Positions 7,845 through 15,742 of a stretch of DNA of 64,000 bases are shown in pieces (the first letter of the stretch is position 1; every line of letters starts with the position of its first letter). A program made the position numbers and the translations under genes. The DNA comes from TK10-74A sp965263065 (GTDB lineage Bacteria > Chloroflexota > Dehalococcoidia > Bin125): assembly GCA_965263065.1 (NCBI GenBank), contig CBDHGH010000003.1, positions 1,178,001 to 1,242,000 of the forward strand, written 5' to 3'. The notes under the pieces are model-generated. The model worked only from the letters and a program-made list of their open reading frames with translations, ran no database searches and had not been told where the DNA came from.

Positions 7845-8084
7845 ATGAGGACGATGAACATCTCGCTCCCCGCGGCCCTCCGATCCTTCGTGGAGCGGCA
7901 GGTCAGCGCCCGCAGTTACAGCTCGTTAAGCGAGTACGTCCGCGAGTTGATCCGCAAGGACCGGGATCGCCAGCGCCTGCACGATCTGCTCCTCAAAGGC
8001 GCGGCGTCGCCGCCGGCGGTCACCGCCGATGCCGACTACATCGGCCGGCTTCGCGATCAGGTCCGCGAAGCCAACCAGCGGTGA
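7845..8084 (+). CDS. parD: ParD-like ribbon-helix-helix antitoxin
   Basis: 79-residue antitoxin. The N-terminal MNISLPAALRSFVERQV is the beta strand and first helix of a ParD/CopG ribbon-helix-helix domain, and SSLSEYVRELIRKDRDR is the second helix. The C-terminal part (DADYIGRLRDQVREANQ) would wrap the toxin. The start at 7845 follows the leaderless-type -10; the internal ATG at 7854 is an alternative. Its TGA overlaps the GTG of the toxin gene by three bases. It should neutralise the ParE-like product and repress its own promoter. Confidence 0.85.
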   Translation: MRTMNISLPAALRSFVERQVSARSYSSLSEYVRELIRKDRDRQRLHDLLLKGAASPPAVTADADYIGRLRDQVREANQR

Positions 8085-8440
8085 CCGAAAAACCGATCGT
8101 CCTTCGCGAGCGGGCCCTGCGCGATGTCGAGGCGGCCGTCGAGCACTATCTGGCCCTGGCGCCGCCGGCCCTGGCGCCGGCGGCCCTAGCGCCGGCGGCC
8201 GCCGCGCTCGCCTTCATCGACGCGCTGGACGCCGCCTTCCAGCGGATGCGCGAGCAGCCTGGAAGCGGTGAGCCCCGTTATGCGCGAGAACTGGATCTCT
8301 CCGGCCTGCGCACGACGCTCGTGACCGGGTTCCCGTACCTCGTCTTCTACGTTGCGGGGGAGGCGGACATCGACGTCTGGAGGATCCTGCATGCAGCGCC
8401 GGACATCCCGGCGTGGCCGCAGGATCCACTCGAGGACTGA
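8081..8440 (+). CDS. parE: ParE/RelE-family toxin with ALAPA repeat
   Basis: 119-residue toxin of the ParE type (family members poison DNA gyrase), starting at GTG 8081 that overlaps the antitoxin stop. It shows the family plan: an N-terminal helix (RERALRDVEAAVEHYLAL), a helical hairpin, then the beta core SGLRTTLVTGFPYLVFYVAGEADIDVWRILHAAPDI. Unusually, three 15-base tandem repeats (8152-8196) encode ALAPP-ALAPA-ALAPA in the loop between the two N-terminal helices, making the toxin somewhat longer than usual. Whether it still folds or is toxic is open. The coupling with a ParD-like antitoxin makes the family call firm. Confidence 0.83.
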   Translation: MTEKPIVLRERALRDVEAAVEHYLALAPPALAPAALAPAAAALAFIDALDAAFQRMREQPGSGEPRYARELDLSGLRTTLVTGFPYLVFYVAGEADIDVWRILHAAPDIPAWPQDPLED

Positions 8441-8512
8441 TCCTGGGCGCCGGCCGGTACGCTGCGGCCATCCGACCCACCCCATCGGACCCAGCGAGGA
8501 AAGGACCGTGCG

Positions 8513-8875
8513 ATGTTCGTCGCCATGAACCGATTCCGCGTCGTGCCCGCGCGCGAGCGCGATTGGGAGCGCATCTGGAAGGAGCGCGAGACCTACCTCG
8601 AGGCCGTCCCCGGCTTCGTGCAGTTCGCGCTGCTGCGCGGCGACGACGAGGGCGACTACGTCAGCCACAGCATCTGGCGCGACCGCGCCGCCTTCGAGGC
8701 CTGGACCCGCTCCGACGCCTTCCGCAAGGGCCACGCGCAGGGATCGCTGGAGGGCGTGCTGGCCGGCCCGCCGCAACTCGGCCTCTTCCAGGCCGTCATC
8801 CATGAGGCCCCCGGCGGCCTGCGCGAGGTCGACGACAGCGACCCCGTGCCCGGCCGCCGCGGCCCCCGCCACTGA
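8513..8875 (+). CDS. Antibiotic biosynthesis monooxygenase (ABM)-fold protein
   Basis: 120-residue protein of the ABM/IsdG/HmoA ferredoxin-like fold. It has MFVAMNRFRVVPARERDWERIWKERETYLEAVPGFVQFALLRGDD, a pattern seen in heme-degrading HmoA-type proteins, followed by SHSIWRDRAAFEAWTRSDAFRKGHAQ. GAGGAAAGGA lies upstream of the ATG. The C-terminal 25 residues are polar and probably disordered. It stands alone between the toxin gene and a convergent VOC gene. It could be a heme monooxygenase or a quinol monooxygenase-like enzyme; the sequence does not decide. Confidence 0.78.
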   Translation: MFVAMNRFRVVPARERDWERIWKERETYLEAVPGFVQFALLRGDDEGDYVSHSIWRDRAAFEAWTRSDAFRKGHAQGSLEGVLAGPPQLGLFQAVIHEAPGGLREVDDSDPVPGRRGPRH

Positions 8876-8886
8876 CGCGCACCCTG

Positions 8887-9456
8887 CTAGCCGAAGCGCG
8901 GCGTCTCGGGGTCGGCGAGCGCGGCCTCGCCGTCGCGCGGCAGAACGTCGAGGTGGTTCAGCGCCGCGTCGACGTCGCCCTGCCACTGCTCGGCCGGCAG
9001 CGAGTACAGCAACTCCACGCCGTGCCCGTCGGGGTCCTCGACGTAGACGCTGTGGCTGGTGCCGTGGTTGACCCGGCTGCCGAACTCGACCCCCGCCGCC
9101 TGCAGGCGTCGCAGCTGCGCCAGCCAGGCCGCCTGATCGCCGTACTCGACCGCCAGATGGTTGAGCCCCGGCCCCCGCGACGCCGCCTCCGCCTCCGCCT
9201 CGGCGGCCCCGTCGGGCAGCTGCATCAGCGCCACGTCGTGATGGTTGCCGCCGCGGCCGGCGTAGAAGCGCATCCGCCGCGCCCGCGACGGGTCCGACTC
9301 CGCCACCTGACGGAAGCCCAGCACGTCGGTCCAGAACCCGTGCGCGCGCTCGAGATCGCGCACGTTGAGCACGATGTGGTTGAGACCGACCGGCCCGGGC
9401 GGGGCTGATCCTGCGCCGGCCTCCGGGCCGGCGTCCAGCGTTGGGTTTCTGGGCAT
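8887..9456 (-). CDS. VOC-family (glyoxalase/extradiol dioxygenase-like) protein
   Basis: 189-residue single-polypeptide VOC protein with two beta-alpha-beta-beta-beta modules. Probable metal ligands are in GLNHIVLNV (first module), GLNHLAVEYGD and DPDGHGVELLY (second module), the usual H-H-E set of catechol 2,3-dioxygenase-like members. Residues 1-22 (PTLDAGPEAGAGSAPPGPV) look disordered. GAGGAG lies before the ATG at 9456. It is convergent with the ABM-fold gene (11-base gap). It could be an extradiol dioxygenase, a glyoxalase or a fosfomycin-type thiol transferase; the SHSVYVEDPDGHGVEL form fits the dioxygenase-like branch best. Confidence 0.82.
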   Translation of the reverse strand: MPRNPTLDAGPEAGAGSAPPGPVGLNHIVLNVRDLERAHGFWTDVLGFRQVAESDPSRARRMRFYAGRGGNHHDVALMQLPDGAAEAEAEAASRGPGLNHLAVEYGDQAAWLAQLRRLQAAGVEFGSRVNHGTSHSVYVEDPDGHGVELLYSLPAEQWQGDVDAALNHLDVLPRDGEAALADPETPRFG

Positions 9457-9580
9457 GACGACTCCTCGCGGGCATCCGGTCGGCGCCTCGGGCGCGACCG
9501 TTTGCCGGCAGTTTAGCCCAGCGCCCGTGCGGCGGCGCGCCTGGGTTGCGGCCGCGTGCGGATGGTCGGGCGCCCCGACG

Positions 9581-10474
9581 CTAGCGCACGTGGCGCAGGC
9601 GCGGATCGAGGGCGTCGCGGAGCCAATCGCCCATCAGGTTGCCGGTCAGCGAGATCGTCAGCAGGGCCAGGCCCGGCAGCCAGATGGGCCACCAGGCGAC
9701 GTTCATGAAGTCCCGGCCCTCCGAGATCATCACCCCCCACGACGGCGTGCCCGGCGGCGCGCCCACGGTCAGGAAGCTCAGCGCCGCCTCGGCCAGGATC
9801 ACCAGCGCCACCTCCAGCGTCATGATGATCACGACGGTGTTGACGACGTTCGGGAACAGGTGCCGGCGCATGATCCAGACGGGGCCTGCCCCGGTCGCCC
9901 GCGATGCCGTGACGAAGTCGCGCTCCTTGAGCGTGAGCACGTCGGCGCGCACCAGCCGCGCGTACGCGGGCCAGGTCCAGATCAGCAGGATGATGATCAC
10001 GTTGCGCAGGCTGGGCCCGACCAGGGCCGCCAGCAGCACCGCGAACAGGATGCCCGGCATGGCCAGCTGCACGTCGACCAGGCGCATCAGCAGTTGGCCG
10101 GTGAGGCCGCCCGCCCAGCCCGAGATCAGCCCCACCAGCGTCCCGAGCAGCGCCGCGCCCGGCACCACGGCCCCGACGACGATCAAGGAGATCCGCGCGC
10201 CGTACAGCAGCCGGCTGAAGATGTCCCGCCCCACTTGGTCGGTGCCCAGGAAGTAGTCCCAGCTGCCCCCGGCGAAGACGGGCGGCTCCAAGCGCCCGCC
10301 CAGGTTGATGAACTCCGGGTCGTGCGGCGCCAGCCAGTTCGCCCCCAGGCCCGCGACGAGCAGCGCCAGCGCGATCGCGCCGGGCACGGACAGCCCCAGC
10401 CAGCGCCGCCAGCGGATGCCGCGCCGCCGCTGCGCCAGGGGCGTCGCCGTCTGGCCCGCCGCTTGGCCCGCCAT
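9581..10474 (-). CDS. Oligopeptide ABC transporter permease 2 (DppC-like), copy B
   Basis: 297-residue complete DppC/OppC-type permease. It has a short cytoplasmic basic segment (QRRRGIRWRRW), helix 1 (LSVPGAIALALLVAGLGANW), the OppC periplasmic phrase LGTDQVGRDIFSRLLYGAR, and the coupling loop ASRATGAGPVWIMRRHLFPN. It ends LMGDWLRDALDPRLRHVR, the usual family C-terminus. The start ATG shares one base with the stop of permease 1. It is closely similar to the truncated copy at the left edge. No DppD/DppF ATPase follows, since the next gene encodes a VOC protein. Confidence 0.92.
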   Translation of the reverse strand: MAGQAAGQTATPLAQRRRGIRWRRWLGLSVPGAIALALLVAGLGANWLAPHDPEFINLGGRLEPPVFAGGSWDYFLGTDQVGRDIFSRLLYGARISLIVVGAVVPGAALLGTLVGLISGWAGGLTGQLLMRLVDVQLAMPGILFAVLLAALVGPSLRNVIIILLIWTWPAYARLVRADVLTLKERDFVTASRATGAGPVWIMRRHLFPNVVNTVVIIMTLEVALVILAEAALSFLTVGAPPGTPSWGVMISEGRDFMNVAWWPIWLPGLALLTISLTGNLMGDWLRDALDPRLRHVR

Positions 10475-11412
10475 CAGGCGGCCCCCGCCCGGATGCGCGG
10501 GTCGATCAGCCGGTACGACACGTCGACCAGCAGGTTCACGACCGCGATCGAGGCCGCCAGCACGATGATCGAGGCCTGCACCATCGGGAAGTCGTTCTTG
10601 AAGATCGAGTCGACGATCAGCCGGCCGACCCCGGGCCAGGCGAACACCATCTCGATGATCACCGAGCCGCCGATCAACCGGCCCAGCGAGAGGCCCAGCA
10701 TCGTCACGACCGGCAGCAGCGCGTGCCGCACGGCGTGCCGCCCGATGACCACCCGCTCGCTCAGCCCCTTGGCCCGCGCCGTGCGAATGAAGTCGGTGTC
10801 CATGACCTCGATCATCCCCGAGCGGGTGAGCCGCATGATCGCGACCAATTCAAACAGGCCGAGTGCGATCGCGGGCAGGATCAACGAGCGGAAGCCCGCG
10901 TCTTCACCGCCGGTCGGGAACCAGCCCAACTGGACGGCGAAGAAGAAGATCATCATCAGGCCCAGCCAGAAGCTCGGCGTGGCCTGCCCGATCACCGCCA
11001 CGAAGCGCGCCAGCCAGTCGATGACCGTGCCCCGCTTCAACGCCGCGAGGATGCCCAGCGGGACCGCCAGCGCGAGCGCGAACACCACGCCCGCCACCCC
11101 CAGCTTGAGCGTGCTCACCGCCCGGTCGCCGATCGCGGCGAGCGCCGGCGTGCCCCCGCCCAGCCACGAACTCCCGAAGTCGCCTTGCGCCAACTTCCCC
11201 AGGAAGATGGCGTATTGGACGTGGAGCGGGTGGTGCAGCCCGAGATCCTCCCGCAGGCGCTCGACGGCTTCGGGCCGTCGCTGGTCGGGCGCCAGCAGGG
11301 TCGCCTCGGGATTGCCCACGAGGCGCGAAACGAAGAAGACGGTCGTCGCGACGATGAAGACGACGAAGAACGCCTGGACCAGCCGGATCGCGAAGTAGCT
11401 CCAGAACTGCAT
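10474..11412 (-). CDS. Oligopeptide ABC transporter permease 1 (DppB-like), copy B
   Basis: 312 residues, the same length as the copy A paralogue. The start at 11412 (MQFWSYFAIRLVQAFFVVF) is chosen because it aligns with copy A and follows AGGGGGA; the frame continues 18 codons upstream without homology. A -10-like TACACT lies about 45 bases upstream of the start. The coupling loop TARAKGLSERVVIGRHAVRHALLP and the conserved SLGRLIGGSVIIEMVFAWPGVGRL are intact, so it looks functional. It is the first gene of a two-permease unit separated from its binding-protein gene by a 335-base hairpin cluster. Confidence 0.92.
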   Translation of the reverse strand: MQFWSYFAIRLVQAFFVVFIVATTVFFVSRLVGNPEATLLAPDQRRPEAVERLREDLGLHHPLHVQYAIFLGKLAQGDFGSSWLGGGTPALAAIGDRAVSTLKLGVAGVVFALALAVPLGILAALKRGTVIDWLARFVAVIGQATPSFWLGLMMIFFFAVQLGWFPTGGEDAGFRSLILPAIALGLFELVAIMRLTRSGMIEVMDTDFIRTARAKGLSERVVIGRHAVRHALLPVVTMLGLSLGRLIGGSVIIEMVFAWPGVGRLIVDSIFKNDFPMVQASIIVLAASIAVVNLLVDVSYRLIDPRIRAGAA

Positions 11413-11747
11413 CAGTCCCCCTGCGGTGCGGGCGCTGGTGGTCCGGCGGCAGTGTAGCGGAGGCAACCATGCCGGCGGGCCGCCGGAATCTGACCCCCGA
11501 ACCGAACCCCCTCTCCGTTGCAGAGCATAGGAGAGGGAATCGGATCCCCTCTCCCCAGGGGAGAGGGTGAGGGTGAGGGGGACCCGGCGCCCGCGCCCCT
11601 GTCCCCCTCTCCATCCTTCTGGATGGAGAGGGAATCGGATCCCCTCTCCCCCTTGGGGGAGAGGGTTCGGGTGAGGGGGTCTCCGCGACCGCGGACCCTC
11701 ACCCTAGCCCTCTCCCAGGGGGAGAGGGGACCGGAGGTTCCGGCGCC
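11413..11747. repeat. Cluster of GGAGAGGG hairpin repeats (REP-like)
   Basis: A 335-base non-coding stretch between copy B permease 1 and its binding protein. It holds four perfect hairpins built on CCCTCTCC / GGAGAGGG: about 11547-11567, 11605-11632 (12-bp stem, loop TTCT), 11642-11665 and around 11708-11730. The phrase GAATCGGATCCCCTCTCC occurs twice. Spurious frames here read RTLSPKGER-like peptides, a known signature of this dispersed repeat type in many bacteria. No gene is supported. Confidence 0.8.
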
Positions 11748-13982
11748 TTAGGTGGCCTTGCGCCGCTGGATGGCGTAGGCCGAGCCGCCCCACGCGAAGC
11801 CGGTGCTCCCGCCCTTGGGCCAGTTGACGTCCGCCGGGGTTAGCACCGCGTCCGGCGCCTCGACGATGAAGATGAGCCACGCTTGGCGCGCGTGCTCCAG
11901 CATCAGTTCCGCGGTCATCGCGCTGCGCCGTGCGGGATCGAGCTCGGCGCGCTGTGCGAGGTACAGCTCGTGCAGGGCCGGATCCATAACCCCCTCGCCG
12001 CCGAGCTTCGTGAAGTAGGATTCGGGCCCGACGCAGCAATCCCACATCGATCCGATGTCGCGGACGATGTTGGCCCACATCCAATAGAGGCCCACCGGGC
12101 GGTCGCGGCCGCCGACGAGGTAGGCGTCGGAGAAGTACTCGGAGACGAGGGCCGCCTCCGGCTGCGTGCGGATGCCGATCGCGGCCAGGTCCTGGGCCAC
12201 GGCCGGCACCATGTCCGCCATGGCCTGGCCGCCCCAGTCGGTCGTCCAGTACAGCGGAACCTCGAAGCCGTCCGCGTAGCCGGCCTCCGCCATCAACTGC
12301 CGCGCCAGTTCGGGGTCGTAGTGGTACTCGACTTCCGCCCGCTGCTCCGGGGTCGGGTAGCCGTACACGCCGGCGAACGTGAACAGAGGATAGTGGCCCT
12401 GGCCGAGCAGGAGGTTGTCGATGATGGCTTGGCGGTTGATCGCGTGGTTCGCGGCCCGGCGGACGCGGAAGTCGAGGAACGGGTTCGGGCTGCCGTCCGG
12501 CATCGTCTGGGGGTACAGGTTGGGATAGAGCACCTGGATGGCCGCCCCGTTGATGCCGGGTTGGTATTGCACCGTGAAGTCGGGGTCGTCCAGGTACGGC
12601 TGCACGTTGTTGGGGCCCAGGTCCGGCACCACGTCGATCTCCCCGGCCTCGAGGCCGGCCAGCTGCGACTGGATCTCGGGCCGCACCACGACCCGCTGGT
12701 GCTTGTGGTGGGCGTAGCGCGACACGACGACGGGATGGTCGACCGGGAGGAAGTGCTCCTCGAAGCGCTCGAAGACGAAGTCCGTGTCGTCTTCGTGGCT
12801 GACGAAGCGGAAGGGGCCAGTACCCATCGGTGAGGTGTCCATCGCGAGGTCGCCGCGCGCCTCCGTGTCCGCCTGCGACATGATGACGACCTCGCCGGTC
12901 CCGGCCAGGTTGACGACGAAGAAGCCCGCATCGGGCAACGGCAACTCGATCGACCAGGTGCGGTCGTCCACGGCCTCGTTGCGGACCCAGTTCGCGGAGC
13001 TCCGGCCGAAGTTCGAGGGGGTCCAGCCGCTGGGGTGATCGGTCGTCTCGCCGCCCTGGTGGTAGGCGGCCTTCCCGGCCATGCGGTCGTAGCTGAACAC
13101 GATGTCGTGGGCGGTGAGGATCGAGCCGTCGTGGAACGGCGCCGGCACCACCGACGCCACGATCGACGTTTGGTCGACCCACTCCGGCGCGGCGAGATGC
13201 GGGATCGCCACGGCGGCGGCGGGCTCCCATTCCATGGTCGGACTGAAGACGGCGCCGTGCGAGTACTGGTTCGTCTTGCTGCCGGTCCGCATCTGGTCCA
13301 GCCCCCCCGCGTCGGAGGGGACCACCGGGATGATCGTGGCGTCCAGGTCGACCTGGTCGAGCGGCCAGGGCACGGAGAAGTCCTCGGTGTCGCCCAGGAC
13401 GGCGACGGCGGCGACGGCTTCGACGGCCTCGCGGGCTGCGTCGGCGGCCTCCTCGGCGGCCGTGGCGGCGACCGCCGCGGCCTCAGCGGCGGCCTGGGCC
13501 GCGGCGGCGGCGGCGGCCGTGTCCTCGGCGCCCACCTCCCGCGCGGCGGCGGCCGCGGCCCCGGCGGCATCGGCGGCCGCCTGCGCGACGGCCGCGGCGC
13601 CCGCGTCCCCCGCGGCCCGGGCCGCGTCGGCGGCGTCGGCCGCGGCGTCGGCGGCGGCCTGAGCGGCGGCGGCCGCGGCCGCGGCGTCATCGGAGCTGGC
13701 GGCTTCGGCCGCCATCGCGGAGGCGGCTTCGGCGGCTTCGGCGGCGCGGCCCGCGGCATCGGCGGCGTCGCTCGCGGCCTCCGCCGCAGCCGCGGCGTCG
13801 CCCGCGGCGGCGTCGATCGCCGACGTATCGACCGCGGCCGGCGCGGCGTCATCGTCGTCGTCGCCGCAGCCGACCAAGGCGAGGCCGGCGGCCCCAACCC
13901 CAGCCTTCGCGCTGGCTCCCAACATGGTGCGGCGTGAGATCTTCCGCTGTCGCAGGGTCGTCCAATAGTTGCGGTCGCTCAT
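11748..13982 (-). CDS. Oligopeptide-binding Tat lipoprotein with about 140-residue alanine-rich linker (copy B)
   Basis: 744-residue SBP_bac_5 protein, paralogue of the one at 2867. The first 60 residues are identical apart from the linker start: twin arginine SRRTML, lipobox LVGCG (C39), DDDDDAAPAAVDTSAIDAAAGDA. The alanine-rich spacer covers residues about 57-195, some 55-60 residues shorter than in copy A, which accounts for the whole length difference. The binding domain begins FSVPWPLDQVDLDATI and keeps AHDIVFSYDR and TGPFRFVSHEDD. The start is at 13982, with AGAAGGGAA upstream. The gene is bracketed by hairpin clusters on both sides. Divergence of binding domains suggests different peptide or solute preference. 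Confidence 0.9.
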   Translation of the reverse strand: MSDRNYWTTLRQRKISRRTMLGASAKAGVGAAGLALVGCGDDDDDAAPAAVDTSAIDAAAGDAAAAAEAASDAADAAGRAAEAAEAASAMAAEAASSDDAAAAAAAAQAAADAAADAADAARAAGDAGAAAVAQAAADAAGAAAAAAREVGAEDTAAAAAAAQAAAEAAAVAATAAEEAADAAREAVEAVAAVAVLGDTEDFSVPWPLDQVDLDATIIPVVPSDAGGLDQMRTGSKTNQYSHGAVFSPTMEWEPAAAVAIPHLAAPEWVDQTSIVASVVPAPFHDGSILTAHDIVFSYDRMAGKAAYHQGGETTDHPSGWTPSNFGRSSANWVRNEAVDDRTWSIELPLPDAGFFVVNLAGTGEVVIMSQADTEARGDLAMDTSPMGTGPFRFVSHEDDTDFVFERFEEHFLPVDHPVVVSRYAHHKHQRVVVRPEIQSQLAGLEAGEIDVVPDLGPNNVQPYLDDPDFTVQYQPGINGAAIQVLYPNLYPQTMPDGSPNPFLDFRVRRAANHAINRQAIIDNLLLGQGHYPLFTFAGVYGYPTPEQRAEVEYHYDPELARQLMAEAGYADGFEVPLYWTTDWGGQAMADMVPAVAQDLAAIGIRTQPEAALVSEYFSDAYLVGGRDRPVGLYWMWANIVRDIGSMWDCCVGPESYFTKLGGEGVMDPALHELYLAQRAELDPARRSAMTAELMLEHARQAWLIFIVEAPDAVLTPADVNWPKGGSTGFAWGGSAYAIQRRKAT

Positions 13983-14140
13983 CACATGTTCCCTTCTGGT
14001 CCCCGGCTGTCCCGTTGTGGGATCACTCGGTGCGTGAGCACGCACAGTATGGCAGGTTAAGCGAGTACCCGTCACTCTCGTTATGTCACATAGAAAAGAA
14101 CTATTGATGCTTCCATGGAATTTATCGGTGCCGGGCGCCG
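13983..14140 (-). promoter_or_regulatory. Conserved upstream region of the binding-protein gene (copy B)
   Basis: Nearly identical to 5264-5421, including the AT-rich part. On the minus strand the -35-like GTGACA is kept and the -10-like hexamer reads TACTCG; the inverted repeat is changed to GAGT-ACCCGTC-ACTC. Homology to copy A stops at about 14140. Confidence 0.5.
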
Positions 14141-14410
14141 GAACCTCACCCCCTAACCTCCTCTCCATTGCCGAGCAACGGAGCGGCGGGATCGGAGGGG
14201 AGAGGGGGCTAGGCGGTGGCGCCGACCCCGGACTCTCGCCCCCATTGCCCTTCCGGTCCCCCCTCTCCAGCGCTTCAGCTGGAGAGGGGGCTAGGGGGTG
14301 AGGTTCCCCCGCCGGTCCCCCCTCTCCATCGCTTCCGATGGAGAGCCCCAGGCGCGCGACCGCACCCCGTCGTATCGGAAGTCAGGGGGTGAGGTCGGGC
14401 CGTGCGGCGG
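14141..14410. repeat. Second GGAGAGGG hairpin cluster
   Basis: Non-coding stretch between copy B and cysN. Clear hairpins: 14261-14271 with 14278-14288 (CCCTCTCCAGC / GCTGGAGAGGG) and 14322-14331 with 14336-14345 (CTCTCCATCG / CGATGGAGAG). A weaker unit lies near 14160-14210. CTAGGGGGTGAGG phrases recur between them. It is the same repeat type as at 11413-11747, so the copy B binding-protein gene is flanked on both sides. No gene is seen. Confidence 0.75.
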
Positions 14411-15721
14411 TTACGAGGGTTCGGCCAGCACCATGCCCGCCGCGACGGTGTTCGACGTCGCCTCGTCGATCAGGATGAAGCTGCCTGTCGTGCGGTTGCG
14501 CGCGTAGGCGTCGGGGAACAGCGCCGTCGTGCAGCGCAGGCGCACGCGCCCGATGTCGTTCAGCGACAGCGCCTCCACGCCGGGCTCCGGCCGGAGCGAG
14601 TTGACGTCCAGCCGGTACGTGATCGCGTCCGCGACCACGCGCGCCGTCCGCGTCGTGTGCTTGATGCCCAGGCGCCGCCCCGGCGCGAGCGTGCCCGCCT
14701 CCGACATCCAGCAGACCATCGCGTCGAAGGTCTGCCGCGCGGCCGGCCGCGTGGCGCTGTGGCAGATCAGGTCGCCGCGCGAGACGTCCAGGGCGTCGCG
14801 CAGGGTCACCGTCACCGACAGCGGCGGTCGCGCCGACTCGACCGCCACGCCGCCCACCGCGATCTCGCCAATCGTGGTTTCCCGCCCCGAGGGCAGCACC
14901 GTCACCGGGTCGCCGGGGCGCAGGATCCCGCCGGCCACGACGCCCGCGTAGCCGCGGTAGTCGGACCCCACGGGCCGGATGACGTATTGCACCGGCAGGC
15001 GGCCGTCGTCGAGGTTGTGATCCCAGGCCACCTCCACCGACTCCAGGTAGTCGAGCAGGGCGGGGCCGTCGTACCAGGGCATCGCCGCGGACCGATCGAC
15101 GACGTTGTCACCGCGCAGCGCCGAGATCGGGATCGCCCCCACGTCGATCGTGCGCCCGTGCGTCGCGCGCAGCTTGACGGCGAACGCCGCGAAGTCGGCC
15201 CGGATGCGGTCGAAGACGGCCTGCTCGTAGCCGGCCAGGTCCATCTTGTTCACGCACAGCACCAGGTGCGGGATGCCCAGCAGCGTCGCCAGCGAGGCGT
15301 GGCGCCGGGTTTGCTCGAGCAGCCCGTGGCGCGCGTCGACCAGGATCAGCGCCAGGTCCGCCGTCGATGCGCCGGTCACCATGTTGCGCGTGTACTGCAC
15401 GTGGCCGGGCGTGTCGGCGAGGATGAACTTGCGGCGCGGCGTCTGGAAGTAGCGGTACGCCACGTCGATCGTGATGCCCTGTTCGCGCTCGGCGCGCAGC
15501 CCGTCCGTGAGCAGCGCCAGATCGACGTAGGCGTCGCCGCGCGCCTTGCTGGTCCGCTCGATCGCCTGCAGCTGGTCGTCGAACGTCTGCTTGGCGTCGT
15601 ACAGCAGCCGCCCGATCAGCGTGCTCTTGCCGTCGTCGACCGACCCGGCCGTCGAGAAGCGCAGCAGGTCCGACGCGCCGTAGCGGCCGGCCGCGCCGTC
15701 CGTCGCCGCCTCGCTCGTCAT
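14411..15721 (-). CDS. cysN: Sulfate adenylyltransferase subunit 1 (GTPase)
   Basis: 436-residue EF-Tu-like GTPase that drives ATP sulfurylase (CysD) in making adenosine 5'-phosphosulfate. Motifs seen: G1 GSVDDGKST, the switch region DGLRAEREQGITIDVAYRYF, G3 DTPGHVQYTRNMVTGAS and G4 NKMDLAGY. The C-terminal half has the two beta-barrel domains, and the protein ends TTGSFILIDEATSNTVAAGMVL, typical of CysN. There is no fused APS kinase (CysC) domain, and no cysC or cysH is nearby. It follows cysD by 21 bases in one operon. Confidence 0.95.
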   Translation of the reverse strand: MTSEAATDGAAGRYGASDLLRFSTAGSVDDGKSTLIGRLLYDAKQTFDDQLQAIERTSKARGDAYVDLALLTDGLRAEREQGITIDVAYRYFQTPRRKFILADTPGHVQYTRNMVTGASTADLALILVDARHGLLEQTRRHASLATLLGIPHLVLCVNKMDLAGYEQAVFDRIRADFAAFAVKLRATHGRTIDVGAIPISALRGDNVVDRSAAMPWYDGPALLDYLESVEVAWDHNLDDGRLPVQYVIRPVGSDYRGYAGVVAGGILRPGDPVTVLPSGRETTIGEIAVGGVAVESARPPLSVTVTLRDALDVSRGDLICHSATRPAARQTFDAMVCWMSEAGTLAPGRRLGIKHTTRTARVVADAITYRLDVNSLRPEPGVEALSLNDIGRVRLRCTTALFPDAYARNRTTGSFILIDEATSNTVAAGMVLAEPS

Positions 15722-15742
15722 CCCGCGCCCAGGGTCGGGCGG

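Larger units (their letters stand above)
9581..14140 (-). repeat. Transporter duplication, copy B
   Basis: Second copy of the oligopeptide transporter block of 1-5421: DppC-like, DppB-like and binding lipoprotein plus a near-identical upstream region. It lacks the PhyH-like gene, and hairpin repeats occupy that place. The next gene downstream is a VOC protein, so this copy has no ATPase gene of its own and must share one. Confidence 0.85.

Noticed and set aside
8152..8196. CRISPR-like repeats in the parE gene.
   Set aside because: Only three adjacent 15-base units without spacers, inside a coding frame.
11412..11751. Small frames encoding RTLSPKGER-like peptides.
   Set aside because: They come from the hairpin repeat itself and appear on both strands; typical false genes in many genomes.
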